64,000 bases of DNA from Candidatus Oscillibacter excrementigallinarum (GCA_019118245.1 DWZJ01000022.1:22914-86913), one strand, 5' to 3'; positions 8,598 to 17,843 are shown, numbered from the stretch's first letter. The notes: generated by a model not told the origin, from the letters alone. Translations and numbers: made by a program.

Positions 8598-9485
8598 ATG
8601 AAAAAAGTATTTTCTCTCTTGCTGTCCCTGACCATGGTCATGGCTCTGCTGGCTGGCTGCGGCGGCGGAGACACCTCTTCTGACACCACTGCCACGGACG
8701 ATACCGCCGCCGGCGATACCACCCAGGAGGAGACCACCGCGCTGAGCGGCACCGTCGCCACCGACGGCTCCACCTCCATGGAGGAGGTCATCGGCGCCCT
8801 GGGCGAGCAGTTCATGGCTGACAACTCCGGCGTGACCGTTACCTACAACCCCACCGGCTCCGGCTCCGGCATCGAGGCCGTGTCCAACGGCAGCTGCGAC
8901 ATCGGCCTGGCCTCCCGCGCTCTGACCGATGACGAGAAGGCGGGCGGCCTGACCGAGACCATCGTGGCCCTGGACGGCATCGCCGTGATCGTCAACGCTG
9001 AGAACTCCGTCACCGACCTGTCCCTGGAGCAGATCGCCCAGATCTACACCGGCGCGGTCACCGACTGGTCTGAGCTCGGCAGCGACGCTGGCGCCATCGC
9101 CGTGATCGGCCGTGAGTCCGGCTCCGGCACCCGGGACGGCTTCGAGTCCATCACCGGCACTGAGGACCAGTGCGTGCTGGCCCAGGAGCTGAGCTCCACC
9201 GGCGCCGTCATCGAGGCGGTCCGCACCACCCCCGGCGCCATCGGCTACGCCTCCCTCTCCGCTGTGCAGGATCAGGAGGGCATCACCGTTCTGACGGTCG
9301 GCGGCGTGGCTCCCTCTGAGGCCACGGTTCTGGACGGCAGCTATGCCATTCAGCGTCCCTTCGTGTTCGCCACCCGCACCGACGAGGCCCTGTCCGAGGC
9401 TGCCCAGGCCTTTTTCGACTTCGCCACCTCCACCGCCGCCAACGATCTGATCGCCAACGCCGGTGCCGTGCCCGTGGCCCAGTAA
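8598..9485 (+). CDS. pstS: Phosphate ABC transporter substrate-binding lipoprotein PstS
   Basis: A 295-residue lipoprotein that binds inorganic phosphate outside the membrane and hands it to PstC/PstA. The signal peptide ends in the lipobox LLAGC (Cys22), followed by a Gly/Ser/Thr/Asp-rich tether. The fold shows DGSTSMEEVIGALG and PTGSGSGIEAV, the phosphate-contacting loops of the family, and IGRESGSGTRDGFE. AAAGGAG precedes the ATG. It is the first gene of pstSCAB-phoU and lies directly behind the Pho-box-like repeats. Confidence 0.97.
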   Translation: MKKVFSLLLSLTMVMALLAGCGGGDTSSDTTATDDTAAGDTTQEETTALSGTVATDGSTSMEEVIGALGEQFMADNSGVTVTYNPTGSGSGIEAVSNGSCDIGLASRALTDDEKAGGLTETIVALDGIAVIVNAENSVTDLSLEQIAQIYTGAVTDWSELGSDAGAIAVIGRESGSGTRDGFESITGTEDQCVLAQELSSTGAVIEAVRTTPGAIGYASLSAVQDQEGITVLTVGGVAPSEATVLDGSYAIQRPFVFATRTDEALSEAAQAFFDFATSTAANDLIANAGAVPVAQ

Positions 9486-9602
9486 GACAACGCTTGTTTT
9501 GCCACCTTCATATTGCGGTCAGCCGCCGTGCCCAGACATGGGGCGGCGGCCGTTCCGCTGAAATCGGGACGGGCGCCCCGTCCGGAAACAAAGGAGAACC
9601 TT

Positions 9603-10562
9603 ATGGAACATGAAATCGTGGGGCAAGCCGTTGAGGCCGCTGTGGACGGCGCGCTGGCAGGCGCCGTCGGCAAGAAAAAAGAGCCCATGACTGGGAAAAA
9701 GACACTGAAGGCCATGGAGCAGGTGATGAACGCCATCTTCTTCGTCTGCGGCATGGTGGCGGTGGCCTTTGTGCTCCTCATCAGCATCTACCTCATCATC
9801 TCCGGCCTGCCGGCCATCATTGAGATCGGGCCCATCAACTTCCTGTTCGGCACCCGCTGGTACGCCTCCACCGGGGACTTCGGCATCCTGGCCATCATCC
9901 TCACCTCCTTCGCGGGCACAGCGGGCGCCATCCTCATCGGTGTGCCCATCGGGCTGCTGACGGCCGTCTTTCTCTCCAAGGTGGCGCCGCCCAGGTTCGC
10001 CGCCGTGGTCCACGCGGCGGTGGAGCTGCTGGCGGGCATCCCTTCAGTGGTGTATGGCCTGGTGGGCATGATCCTGCTGGTGCCTGCCATCCGGGTGGCC
10101 TTTGACCTGCCCTCCGGCGCAACGCTCCTGGCGGCCATCATCGTGCTGGCCGTGATGATCCTGCCCTCCATCATCTCCGTCTCGGAGACGGCGCTCCACG
10201 CCGTGCCCCGGGAGTATGAGGAGGCATCCCTGGCCCTGGGAGCCACCCACATCGAGACGGTGTTTCGGGTCAGCGTGCCCGCCGCCCGCAGCGGCATCGC
10301 CACCGCCATCGTGCTGGGCATCGGCCGGGCCATCGGCGAGGCCATGGCCATCATCATGGTGGCCGGCAACGTGGCCAATATGCCGGGCCTGCTGACGCCG
10401 GTGCGGTTTTTGACCACCGCCATCGCCTCGGAGATGTCCTACGCCTCCGTGGGCTCTCTCCACCGCAATGCCCTGTTCTCCATCGGCCTGGTGCTGTTCC
10501 TCTTCATCATGCTGATCAATGTGTTCCTCAATGTCTTCATCAAACGGAAAAAGGAGGACTGA
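9603..10562 (+). CDS. pstC: Phosphate ABC transporter permease PstC
   Basis: A 319-residue inner-membrane permease with about six transmembrane segments and the EAA-type loop (EEASLALGATHIETVFRVSV) that docks on PstB. The ATG at 9603 follows AAAGGAGAA; the open frame extends 30 codons upstream but lacks a ribosome site and has non-family sequence. The first 40 residues are an amphipathic cytoplasmic tail before the first membrane helix. It pairs with PstA to form the phosphate channel and lies second in the operon. Confidence 0.95.
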   Translation: MEHEIVGQAVEAAVDGALAGAVGKKKEPMTGKKTLKAMEQVMNAIFFVCGMVAVAFVLLISIYLIISGLPAIIEIGPINFLFGTRWYASTGDFGILAIILTSFAGTAGAILIGVPIGLLTAVFLSKVAPPRFAAVVHAAVELLAGIPSVVYGLVGMILLVPAIRVAFDLPSGATLLAAIIVLAVMILPSIISVSETALHAVPREYEEASLALGATHIETVFRVSVPAARSGIATAIVLGIGRAIGEAMAIIMVAGNVANMPGLLTPVRFLTTAIASEMSYASVGSLHRNALFSIGLVLFLFIMLINVFLNVFIKRKKED

Positions 10563-10567
10563 CCGCC

Positions 10568-11425
10568 ATGGGATCCCATACCCTGTCTCCCCGGCGCCGG
10601 CTGTATGACAAGGGCCTGCGGGCGCTGCTGTACTTCTGCGGCTTCCTCACCTGCGCCCTGCTGGTGCTGATCATCGGCTATATCTTCTACCGGGGCATCC
10701 CCTTCATCAGCTGGGAGCTGCTGTCCACCCAGTCCAGCTATATCAACGATACCATCGGCATCCTGCCCAATATCCTAAACACCCTCTATATCATCCTGCT
10801 GTCCATGGTGATCGTGCTGCCCCTGGGGGTGGGCGCCGCCATCTACCTGACGGAGTATGCCACCAACCGGCGTCTGGTGGCCGTCATCGAGTTCGCCACC
10901 GAAACTCTGACCGGCATCCCCTCCATCATCTTCGGCCTGGTGGGTATGCTGTTCTTCATCCAGATGATGGGCCTGAAGACCGGCGTGCTGGCCGGCGGCC
11001 TGACCCTGGTGGTGATGATCCTGCCCACCATCGTCCGCACCACCCAGGAGAGCCTGAAGACCGTGCCGGACTCCTACCGGGAGGGCGCCCTGGCTCTGGG
11101 CGCCGGCAAGTGGCACATGGTCCGCACCGTGGTGCTGCCCAACGCGGTGGACGGCATCGTCACCGGCTGCATCCTGGCGGTGGGCCGCATCGTGGGCGAG
11201 AGCGCGGCACTGCTGTACACCGCCGGCTTCGGCCTGGTGCTCAACGACTTCGTCACCGCGCTGGAGTCCTCCTCCGCCACGCTGACCGTGGCCCTGTATG
11301 TCTATGCCAGCGAGCGGGGCGAGACCGACGTCGCCTTTGCCATCGCCACCATCCTCATGCTGCTGACCCTGGTGATCAACCTGTCTGCCAACCTGGTGGG
11401 CCGGAAACTGAAGAAAAATAAGTAG
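10568..11425 (+). CDS. pstA: Phosphate ABC transporter permease PstA
   Basis: A 285-residue permease, partner of PstC. It has six predicted membrane segments, the motif [13 protein letters not shown] shared by Pst permeases, and the EAA loop ([20 protein letters not shown]). It begins 5 bp after pstC, with GGAGG at the end of pstC serving as its ribosome site. Its length is normal for the family. Confidence 0.95.
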   Translation: MGSHTLSPRRRLYDKGLRALLYFCGFLTCALLVLIIGYIFYRGIPFISWELLSTQSSYINDTIGILPNILNTLYIILLSMVIVLPLGVGAAIYLTEYATNRRLVAVIEFATETLTGIPSIIFGLVGMLFFIQMMGLKTGVLAGGLTLVVMILPTIVRTTQESLKTVPDSYREGALALGAGKWHMVRTVVLPNAVDGIVTGCILAVGRIVGESAALLYTAGFGLVLNDFVTALESSSATLTVALYVYASERGETDVAFAIATILMLLTLVINLSANLVGRKLKKNK

Positions 11426-11436
11426 GAGAGAGATCC

Positions 11437-12192
11437 ATGTCCACTATCCTTGAAGTGAAAGACCTGAACCTGTGGTACGGGGCCCATCACGCCCTCCACA
11501 GCGTCAATATCGACATTCCCGAGCATGAGATCACCGCCCTGATCGGGCCCTCCGGCTGCGGCAAGTCCACCTTTTTGAAGACGCTGAACCGGATGAACGA
11601 CCTGGTGCCGGGCATCCGCATTGAGGGCGAGGTGAACTACGCCGGGGAGAACATCTATGCCCCCAGCGTGGACACCACTTGGCTGCGCAAGCAGATCGGC
11701 ATGGTGTTCCAGAAGGCCAATCCCTTCCCCATGAGCATCTATGACAACGTGGCCTACGGCCCCCGGACCCACGGCATCCGCTCCCGGGCCAAGCTGGACG
11801 AGATCGTGGAGAACTCCCTCCGCGCCGCCGCCATCTGGGACGAGGTGAAGGACCGGCTGAAGAAGAGCGCCCTGGGCCTCTCCGGCGGACAGCAGCAGCG
11901 GCTGTGCATCGCCCGGGCCCTTGCGGTGGAGCCGGAGATCCTGCTGATGGACGAGTCCACCAGCGCTCTGGACCCCATCTCCACCTCCAAGATCGAAGAC
12001 CTTGCAGTGGAGCTGAAAAGCAAGTATACTGTGATCATGGTGACCCACAATATGCAGCAGGCCGCCCGTGTTTCCGACAACACCGCGTTCTTCCTGCTGG
12101 GGGACCTGGTGGAGTTCGGCAAGACGGAGACGCTGTTCTCCACACCCACGGACAAGCGCACCGAAGATTACATTACCGGCCGGTTCGGCTAA
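11437..12192 (+). CDS. pstB: Phosphate ABC transporter ATPase PstB
   Basis: A 251-residue cytoplasmic ATPase powering phosphate import. Walker A is GPSGCGKST, the Q-loop follows at QKANPFPMS, the signature is LSGGQQQRL and Walker B is ILLMDEST, with the switch histidine in VTHNMQQA. The PstB-specific start ([20 protein letters not shown]) is intact. It lies 11 bp after pstA and 12 bp before phoU. Confidence 0.97.
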   Translation: MSTILEVKDLNLWYGAHHALHSVNIDIPEHEITALIGPSGCGKSTFLKTLNRMNDLVPGIRIEGEVNYAGENIYAPSVDTTWLRKQIGMVFQKANPFPMSIYDNVAYGPRTHGIRSRAKLDEIVENSLRAAAIWDEVKDRLKKSALGLSGGQQQRLCIARALAVEPEILLMDESTSALDPISTSKIEDLAVELKSKYTVIMVTHNMQQAARVSDNTAFFLLGDLVEFGKTETLFSTPTDKRTEDYITGRFG

Positions 12193-12204
12193 GGAGGACG
12201 CAAG

Positions 12205-12852
12205 GTGAGAAACAAGTTTGGAGAGCAGCTGGAGAAGCTGCACGTGGAAATGATCCAGATGGGCGCCCTGTGTGAGGACGCCATCTCCGCCGCGGCAAAG
12301 GCCCTGATGAACGGGGACGAGGACCTGGCTCAGGCCGCCCAGGAGGCGGAGCGGGAGATCGACCAGAAGGAGCGGGAGGTGGAGAATCTCTGCCTGAAGC
12401 TGCTGCTGCAGCAGCAGCCCGTGGCCAAGGACCTGCGGGAGATCTCCTCTGCCCTGAAGATGATCTCCGATCTGGAGCGCATCGGCGACCAGGCGGCGGA
12501 CATCGCGGAGCTGACCCGCTTCGTGCGCATCCCCGAGGGCCCCGGCCGCCAGCGGATCCAGGAGATGGCGAACGCCGTCATCCGCATGGTGACCGACAGC
12601 GTGGACTCCTTCGTGAAGCGGGATCTGGACCTGGCCCGGGAGGTCTGCCGGGAGGACGATCAGGTGGACGAGCTGTTCAACCAGGTGAAGAAGGAGCTGA
12701 TCGGGCTGATCGCCGCGGAAGCCGACTCCGGTGAGCTGTGGCTGGACCTGATCATGGTGGCCAAGTATCTGGAGCGCATCGGCGACCATGCCACCAATGT
12801 GGCGGAGTGGGTGGAGTACTCCATTACGGGCACCCATCCCTCCAACAACTGA
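12205..12852 (+). CDS. phoU: Phosphate signalling protein PhoU
   Basis: A 215-residue all-helical protein made of two PhoU repeats, each with the metal-binding E/D-rich motif (DLERIGDQAADIAE near 90 and YLERIGDHATNVAEW near 190). PhoU links Pst transport to inhibition of the PhoR kinase when phosphate is ample. It starts at a GTG behind AAGGAGG. The 96 bp that follow contain a GC-rich hairpin at about 12880-12897 but no T-run, so transcription probably continues into the HD gene. Confidence 0.95.
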   Translation: MRNKFGEQLEKLHVEMIQMGALCEDAISAAAKALMNGDEDLAQAAQEAEREIDQKEREVENLCLKLLLQQQPVAKDLREISSALKMISDLERIGDQAADIAELTRFVRIPEGPGRQRIQEMANAVIRMVTDSVDSFVKRDLDLAREVCREDDQVDELFNQVKKELIGLIAAEADSGELWLDLIMVAKYLERIGDHATNVAEWVEYSITGTHPSNN

Positions 12853-12948
12853 GGCAGAACGCCTGCCGCCGACAGCACCGCCGCTCCGCGGCGGTCGCAT
12901 CCTATCCGGCGCCGTGGCACCGGCACGTTTTGGAAGGAGAGGATCGCC

Positions 12949-13608
12949 ATGCTCACCTATGAGGATGTGAAGAACGACCCGGCAGTCCGGACCTATATCC
13001 AGCGGGCCGACGAGTCCCTGATCGCCCTGGGTTATACCGAGCACAGCTTCGCCCATGTGACGGCGGTGGCGGAGAACGCCGCCTACATCCTCTCCACCCT
13101 GGGGTACCCGGAGCGGACGGTGGAGGTGGCGAAGATCGCCGGGTTCCTCCACGACATCGGAAACCTGGTGAACCGCATCGACCACTCCCAGTCCGGGGCG
13201 GTGATGGCCTTCCGCATCCTGGACAACATGGACTGCGACCCGGAGGAGATCGCCACCATCGTCACCGCCATCGGCAACCACGACGAGGGCACCGGCGTAC
13301 CGGTGAACGCCGTGGCGGCGGCGCTGATCCTGGCGGACAAGTCCGACGTGCGCCGCAGCCGGGTCCGGAACCAGGACCCGGCCAGCTTCGATATCCACGA
13401 CCGGGTCAACTACTCGGTGAAAAAGTCCAAGCTGAAGATCAATGAGGAGCATACGCTCATCAAGCTGAAGCTGTCCGTGGATACGAAGTACGGCTCCGTT
13501 ATGGAGTATTTTGAGATCTTCATGGGCCGGATGATCCTCTGCCGGAAGGCGGCGGAGCGGCTGGGCCTGCAGTTCAAGCTGATGATCAACGAGCAGCAGC
13601 TGATCTGA
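12949..13608 (+). CDS. HD-domain phosphohydrolase inside the pho cluster
   Basis: A 219-residue cytoplasmic protein with a complete HD-type metal site: H near 34, the HD pair in GFLHDIGNL, H in GNHDEGTG and D in ADKSDV. This suggests a metal-dependent phosphohydrolase acting on a nucleotide or similar phosphate ester. The C-terminal third is a beta-rich tail (LKLSVDTKYGSVMEYFEIF). GGAGAGG precedes the ATG. It sits between phoU and the response regulator in the same direction, with no terminator, so it is probably co-regulated with phosphate uptake. The substrate is unknown. Confidence 0.8.
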   Translation: MLTYEDVKNDPAVRTYIQRADESLIALGYTEHSFAHVTAVAENAAYILSTLGYPERTVEVAKIAGFLHDIGNLVNRIDHSQSGAVMAFRILDNMDCDPEEIATIVTAIGNHDEGTGVPVNAVAAALILADKSDVRRSRVRNQDPASFDIHDRVNYSVKKSKLKINEEHTLIKLKLSVDTKYGSVMEYFEIFMGRMILCRKAAERLGLQFKLMINEQQLI

Positions 13609-13674
13609 GCGGCCGGAGCGGCCGCCCCTCCGCCCTTCCAGTGGGGCGGAGAGACTGAACTTGGAGGGATGACT

Positions 13675-14343
13675 GTGATCTATCTGCTGGAGGATGACGA
13701 CAGTATCCGGGATTTTGTGATCTACACCCTGAACAGCCAGGGCATGGAGGCCAAGGGCTTCCCGCTGCCCTCCCTGTTCTGGCAGGCCGTGGGGGAGCAG
13801 CTGCCCTCCCTGGTGCTGCTGGACATCATGCTGCCGGAGGAGGACGGCCTCGCCGTGCTGAAAAAGCTCCGCGCCACGCCCCGCACCGCCAAGCTGCCGG
13901 TGATCATGCTGACGGCCAAGAGCACGGAGTACGACAAGGTGGTGGGCCTGGACGGCGGCGCCGACGACTATGTGGCCAAGCCCTTCGGCATGATGGAGCT
14001 GCTCTCCCGCATCCGGGCGCTGCTGCGGCGGACGGAGACGGAGAACGGCATCCTCCGCTGCGGTATCCTGGAGGTGGATCCGGGCCAGCACATCGTCCGG
14101 GTCCGGGGCCAGGAGACCACCCTGACCCAGAAGGAGTTTGAGGTGCTGTGCCTGCTGCTGCGGAATCCGGGCCAGGTGCTCTCCCGGGAGCAGCTGATCG
14201 AAAACGTCTGGGGCTACGCCTTCACCGGCGAGAGCCGGACCGTGGACGTCCATGTGCGGACCCTCCGCCAGAAGCTGGGGGAGGCCGGGGCGTACATCGA
14301 GACGGTCCGGGGCTACGGCTATAAAATCAGCCCTGTGAGCTGA
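13675..14343 (+). CDS. phoB: PhoB/PhoP-type response regulator
   Basis: An OmpR/PhoB-family regulator of 222 residues with a receiver domain (acidic triad LEDDDS, phosphorylated Asp in LVLLDIMLPEEDG, Lys in VAKPF) and a C-terminal winged helix (LTQKEFEVLCLLLRNPGQVLS; RTVDVHVRTLRQKL). The GTG at 13675 is preferred: GGAGG is 7 nt upstream, while the ATG two codons earlier is only 1 nt away from it. It probably binds the 11-bp repeats upstream of pstS. A hairpin (CTCCGCCC/GGGGCGGAG) lies just upstream. Confidence 0.92.
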   Translation: MIYLLEDDDSIRDFVIYTLNSQGMEAKGFPLPSLFWQAVGEQLPSLVLLDIMLPEEDGLAVLKKLRATPRTAKLPVIMLTAKSTEYDKVVGLDGGADDYVAKPFGMMELLSRIRALLRRTETENGILRCGILEVDPGQHIVRVRGQETTLTQKEFEVLCLLLRNPGQVLSREQLIENVWGYAFTGESRTVDVHVRTLRQKLGEAGAYIETVRGYGYKISPVS

Positions 14344-14361
14344 CCGGAGGGCTGGGGATAC

Positions 14362-16023
14362 ATGACAAAACGGATTTTTCGCTCAATCCTGGCGGTCTCC
14401 CTGGCGGTGCTGCTGGCCAGCCTGGTGTTGATCGTGGGGGTGCTCCACGGCTATTTCCAGGACCGGGTGGCGGAGGAGCTGGAGAGCCTGACGGAGTACA
14501 TCGCCCACGGCGTGGAGGAGACCGGCGCGGCCTATCTGTCAGAGGATCTGCCCAGCAGCTACCGGGTGACCTGGGTGGATGCGGACGGGACCGTGCTCTA
14601 CGACAACCGGGAGGACCCGGCGAAGATGGAGAACCACGCCCAGCGGGAGGAGATCCATGAGGCGCTGGTGCTGGGGAAGGGCCAGGCGCTTCGCTATTCC
14701 GAGACCCTCTCCCAGCAGACGCTGTATGCTGCCCAGCGGCTTGACGACGGGACGGTGCTGCGGGTATCCAGCACCCAGTACTCTGTCTGGATGCTGGTGC
14801 TGCAGGCACTGCAGCCTGTGGCCCTGATGATGCTGCTGGCCTTCATCCTGGCGATGGTGCTGGCCTCCCGGGTGTCCCGGCAGCTGGTGGAGCCCATCAA
14901 CAACATCGACCTGAACGATCCAGCCGGCAGCGAGACGTATGAGGAGCTGACGCCGCTGCTGTCCAAGCTCCGCAGCCAGCAGCGGCAGATCCAGCGGCAG
15001 ATGCGAGATCTGAAGCGCCGGCAGGAGGAGTTCATCGCTATCACGGAGAACATGAGCGAGGGTTTCCTGGTGATTGACCAAGAGACCCGTGTGCTGACCT
15101 ACAACTCCGCGGTGCTGCGGCTGCTCTACGCCGAGACGCCCACCGAGGAGGGGGAGAGCGTCTATGCCCTGAACCGGGAGGCGGGCTTCCGCCGCTGCGT
15201 GGAGGAGGCATTGGCCGGCCGGCGGTGTGAACAGCTGCTGGAAAAGGACGACGACTGCCGTCAGATCATTGCCAGCCCGGTGGAGCAGGACGGGCAGATC
15301 GCCGGCGCGGTGCTGGTGATTCTGGATGTGACGGAGAAGGAGCAGCGGGAGCGGCTGCGGCGGGAGTTCACCGCCAACGTCTCCCACGAGCTGAAGACGC
15401 CCCTGACCTCCATCCTGGGCACGGCGGAGATCCTGCGCAACGGCCTGGTGAAGCCGGAGGACATCCCCCACTTCGCCGGGAACATCCACCGGGAGACCGA
15501 GCGGCTCATCGGGCTGGTGAACGACATCATCAAGCTCTCCCGTCTGGACGAGGGCGGCGGCCTGGGCCAGTGGGAGACCGTGGACTTGTACGGGGAGGCA
15601 CGGGCCGTGCTGGAGCAGCTGGCCCCGGCGGCCCAGCGGAAGCAGGTGACCACCCAGCTGCGGGGCGACAGGGCCCTGGTGCGGGGCGTGCCCCAGATCG
15701 TGGAGGAGATCGTCTATAACCTCTGCGACAACGCCATCGCCTACAACCGGCCAAACGGCAGCGTCACCGTCACGGTGGAGAACACCGCCTTCGGTCCCCG
15801 GATCACGGTGGCGGACACCGGCATCGGCATTCCCCGGGAGGCCCAGGGACGGGTGTTCGAGCGGTTCTACCGGGTGGACAAGAGCCATTCCGCCGGCGGC
15901 ACGGGGCTGGGGCTCTCCATTGTCAAGCACGGGGCCGCCTATCTGGGTGCTCAGGTGGAACTCCACAGCGAGGCGGGCCATGGCAGCACCTTCATCCTCA
16001 CCTTTCCCAAAATCGAGGCATGA
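14362..16023 (+). CDS. phoR: PhoR-type sensor histidine kinase
   Basis: A 553-residue membrane kinase. A transmembrane helix at about 10-33 and another at about 150-172 flank an extracytoplasmic domain of roughly 115 residues. A short linker and PAS domain (ITENMSEGFLVIDQETRVL) follow, then the H-box SHELKTPLTSI, N-box LCDNAIAYN, G1 DTGIGIP and G2 GTGLGLS. It should autophosphorylate under phosphate limitation and phosphorylate the regulator 18 bp upstream. The extracellular domain is larger than in simple PhoR proteins, so an extra signal is possible. It is the last gene of the cluster. Confidence 0.9.
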   Translation: MTKRIFRSILAVSLAVLLASLVLIVGVLHGYFQDRVAEELESLTEYIAHGVEETGAAYLSEDLPSSYRVTWVDADGTVLYDNREDPAKMENHAQREEIHEALVLGKGQALRYSETLSQQTLYAAQRLDDGTVLRVSSTQYSVWMLVLQALQPVALMMLLAFILAMVLASRVSRQLVEPINNIDLNDPAGSETYEELTPLLSKLRSQQRQIQRQMRDLKRRQEEFIAITENMSEGFLVIDQETRVLTYNSAVLRLLYAETPTEEGESVYALNREAGFRRCVEEALAGRRCEQLLEKDDDCRQIIASPVEQDGQIAGAVLVILDVTEKEQRERLRREFTANVSHELKTPLTSILGTAEILRNGLVKPEDIPHFAGNIHRETERLIGLVNDIIKLSRLDEGGGLGQWETVDLYGEARAVLEQLAPAAQRKQVTTQLRGDRALVRGVPQIVEEIVYNLCDNAIAYNRPNGSVTVTVENTAFGPRITVADTGIGIPREAQGRVFERFYRVDKSHSAGGTGLGLSIVKHGAAYLGAQVELHSEAGHGSTFILTFPKIEA

Positions 16024-16028
16024 AGGGG

Positions 16029-16057
16029 TTGCAATCCCGACGGAAGTGTGCTAGGAT
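16029..16057 (+). promoter_or_regulatory. Sigma-A promoter of the ABC-F leader
   Basis: TTGCAA (16029-16034), a 17-bp spacer and TAGGAT (16052-16057) form a good housekeeping promoter right after phoR. The predicted start near 16064 leaves a leader of about 240 nt before the ABC-F gene. Confidence 0.7.
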
Positions 16058-16093
16058 AGCCAGGAATCAAGAAATGAACGGAGGGGTGTGAGG

Positions 16094-16105
16094 ATGCGGA
16101 TCTGA
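16094..16105 (+). CDS. Three-codon leader peptide (Met-Arg-Ile) of the ABC-F attenuator
   Basis: ATG CGG ATC TGA sits 7 nt behind GGAGGGG (16080-16086), an excellent ribosome site for so short a frame. It lies in the leader between the promoter and the terminator hairpin. Ribosome stalling on very short leader frames is an established way to sense ribosome-targeting antibiotics ahead of erm and ABC-F genes. The role here is inferred from position and the ribosome site. Confidence 0.55.
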   Translation: MRI

Positions 16106-16242
16106 GCTTTCATGTTTTGGCAGAATAGAAGGACGCTGCGGCGGAAACGCCGCCGGCTTCTCCATGCCATCACAGGGAAGGCAGACCGCTGATCTCACCC
16201 CGGTATCGCACGGCCCCGGACACGGGGCGGATGCTGTATGCC

Positions 16243-16281
16243 CGGCTGCGGGAGAGGTTTGCTCTCCCGCAGCCGTTTTTT
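16243..16281 (+). terminator. Attenuator terminator upstream of the ABC-F gene
   Basis: A perfect 14-bp GC-rich stem (16243-16256 with 16262-16275) with a 5-nt loop is followed by TTTTTT. It lies 24 bp before the ABC-F start codon and downstream of the gene's own promoter, so it can only act as a conditional terminator. A 7-nt pairing of CTTCTCC (16157-16163) with GGAGAGG (16251-16257) is one weak antiterminator candidate. Confidence 0.8.
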
Positions 16282-16304
16282 GTTCTGCAAAGGAGGAATG
16301 CAAT

Positions 16305-17798
16305 ATGTCGATGATCGACGTCTCTGACCTGACATTTGGATATGAGGGCAGCCCGGAGCTGATCTTTGACCATGTGAGCTTTCAGATCGACACCAGCTGG
16401 AAGCTGGGCTTCACCGGGCGGAACGGCCGGGGAAAGACCACCTTCCTGCGGCTGCTTCAGGGGAAGTACCCCTACAGCGGCACCGTCTCCGCCTCCGTGG
16501 CGTTCGAGTACTTCCCCTACGAGGTGACGGACCTGTCCCGGACAGGGCTGGAGGTGGTGCGGGAGATCGCGCCGGAGGCGGAGGACTGGGAGATCCAGCG
16601 GGAGCTGGGGCTGCTGGACCTGGCGGAGGAGGCCCTGGAACAGCCCTTCTCCGTCCTCTCCAACGGGGAGCGGACGAAGGTGCTGCTGGCGGCCATGTTT
16701 TTGAAGGAGAATGCCTTTCTGCTGATCGACGAGCCCACCAACCACCTGGACCTGGAGGGGCGGCGGAAGCTGGGGCGGTATTTAGCCCGGAAGCGGGGGT
16801 TCCTGCTGGTGTCCCATGACCGGGCGTTCCTGGACCAGTGCGTTGACCACATCCTGGCCATCAACCGGACCAACATTGAGGTCCAGCGGGGGAACTTCTC
16901 CTCCTGGTGGGAGAACCGCCAGCGGCGGGACGCCTTTGAGCTGGCCCGGCAGGAGAAGCTGCAGAGGGACATCGGCCGGCTGACGGAGTCCGCCCGGCGG
17001 GCCTCCGGCTGGTCGGACCGGACGGAGAAGAGCAAGTTCGGCGTGGACAAGACCGGCGCCAAGGCCGCGGACCGGGGCTTTGTGGGCCACAAGGCCGCCA
17101 AGCTGATGCAGCGGTCCAAATCCATCCAGCGCCGCCGGGAAGAGGCGGTGGAGGAGAAGAAACAGCTCCTGCAGGATCTGGAGCGGCAGGAGACGCTGAC
17201 GGTCACGACTCTGCCCTGCCGGGCGGGAGTCCGGTTGGCGGAATTTCGGGATGTGGCCGTTCACTATGGCGGCCGCACCATCTGCCAGGGGGTGACCTTT
17301 GAAGTGCTGGCAGGGGAGCGGATCGCCCTTCAAGGCACCAACGGCAGCGGCAAGTCCAGCCTGCTGAAGCTGCTGCTGGGGGAGGACATCCCCCACAGCG
17401 GCACCGTGGAGACCATGAGCGGCCTGGTGATCTCCTATGTGAGCCAGAGCACGGACCACCTGCGGGGCAGCCTGACGGACTTTGTCCGGGACCAGGGCCT
17501 GGACGGCAGCCGGTTCCGGACCATCCTGCGGAAGCTGGACTTCCCCCGGGAGCAGTTTGAGCGGGACCTGGCGGACTACAGCAGCGGCCAGAAGAAAAAG
17601 GTGCTGCTGGCCGCCAGCCTCTGCACCCAGGCCCATCTGTACGTGTGGGATGAGCCGCTGAATTTCATCGATGTCATCTCCCGGATGCAGGTGGAGGACC
17701 TGCTGCTGGCCTGCCGGCCCACCCTGCTGTTCGTGGAGCACGACGCCCGCTTCTGCCAGGAGATCGCCACCCGGCACATCCAGGTGGCCCGGGCGTGA
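16305..17798 (+). CDS. ABC-F ribosomal protection protein, Lsa type
   Basis: A 497-residue cytoplasmic protein with two ATPase domains and no membrane helices. Domain 1 has Walker A GRNGRGKTT, signature LSNGERTKV and LLIDEPTNHLDLEG. Domain 2 has GTNGSGKSS, a degenerate signature YSSGQKKKV and YVWDEPLNFID. The arginine-rich interdomain linker (about 220-300) is the part that reaches the peptidyl-transferase centre in this family. The N-terminus matches Lsa proteins (TSWKLGFTGRNGRGKTTFLR), which give lincosamide, streptogramin A and pleuromutilin resistance. The ATG at 16305 is 8 nt behind AAAGGAGG; a 47-codon extension upstream would cover the terminator and is rejected. The resistance spectrum is inferred. 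Confidence 0.85.
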   Translation: MSMIDVSDLTFGYEGSPELIFDHVSFQIDTSWKLGFTGRNGRGKTTFLRLLQGKYPYSGTVSASVAFEYFPYEVTDLSRTGLEVVREIAPEAEDWEIQRELGLLDLAEEALEQPFSVLSNGERTKVLLAAMFLKENAFLLIDEPTNHLDLEGRRKLGRYLARKRGFLLVSHDRAFLDQCVDHILAINRTNIEVQRGNFSSWWENRQRRDAFELARQEKLQRDIGRLTESARRASGWSDRTEKSKFGVDKTGAKAADRGFVGHKAAKLMQRSKSIQRRREEAVEEKKQLLQDLERQETLTVTTLPCRAGVRLAEFRDVAVHYGGRTICQGVTFEVLAGERIALQGTNGSGKSSLLKLLLGEDIPHSGTVETMSGLVISYVSQSTDHLRGSLTDFVRDQGLDGSRFRTILRKLDFPREQFERDLADYSSGQKKKVLLAASLCTQAHLYVWDEPLNFIDVISRMQVEDLLLACRPTLLFVEHDARFCQEIATRHIQVARA

Positions 17799-17808
17799 GC
17801 GTATGAAA

Positions 17809-17843
17809 CAAGGGCGCATCCCGTCTGGCGGGATGCGCCCTTG
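17809..17843. terminator. Shared hairpin between convergent ABC-F and methyltransferase genes
   Basis: A perfect 15-bp stem (17809-17823 with 17829-17843) has a 5-nt loop. On the minus strand it is followed by TTTCAT; on the plus strand the T-run is poor. It lies 11 bp after the ABC-F stop and is best read as a bidirectional terminator. Confidence 0.7.

Noticed and set aside
11302..14253. A 983-residue open frame on the minus strand across the pst-pho genes
   Set aside because: It is an antisense shadow of high-GC genes (pstB, phoU, HD, regulator); its His/Gln/Gly/Leu-rich text has no family likeness and no ribosome site.
16164..16304. A 47-codon N-terminal extension of the ABC-F protein
   Set aside because: It would translate the terminator hairpin and lacks a ribosome site, whereas the ATG at 16305 has AAAGGAGG and family-like sequence after it.
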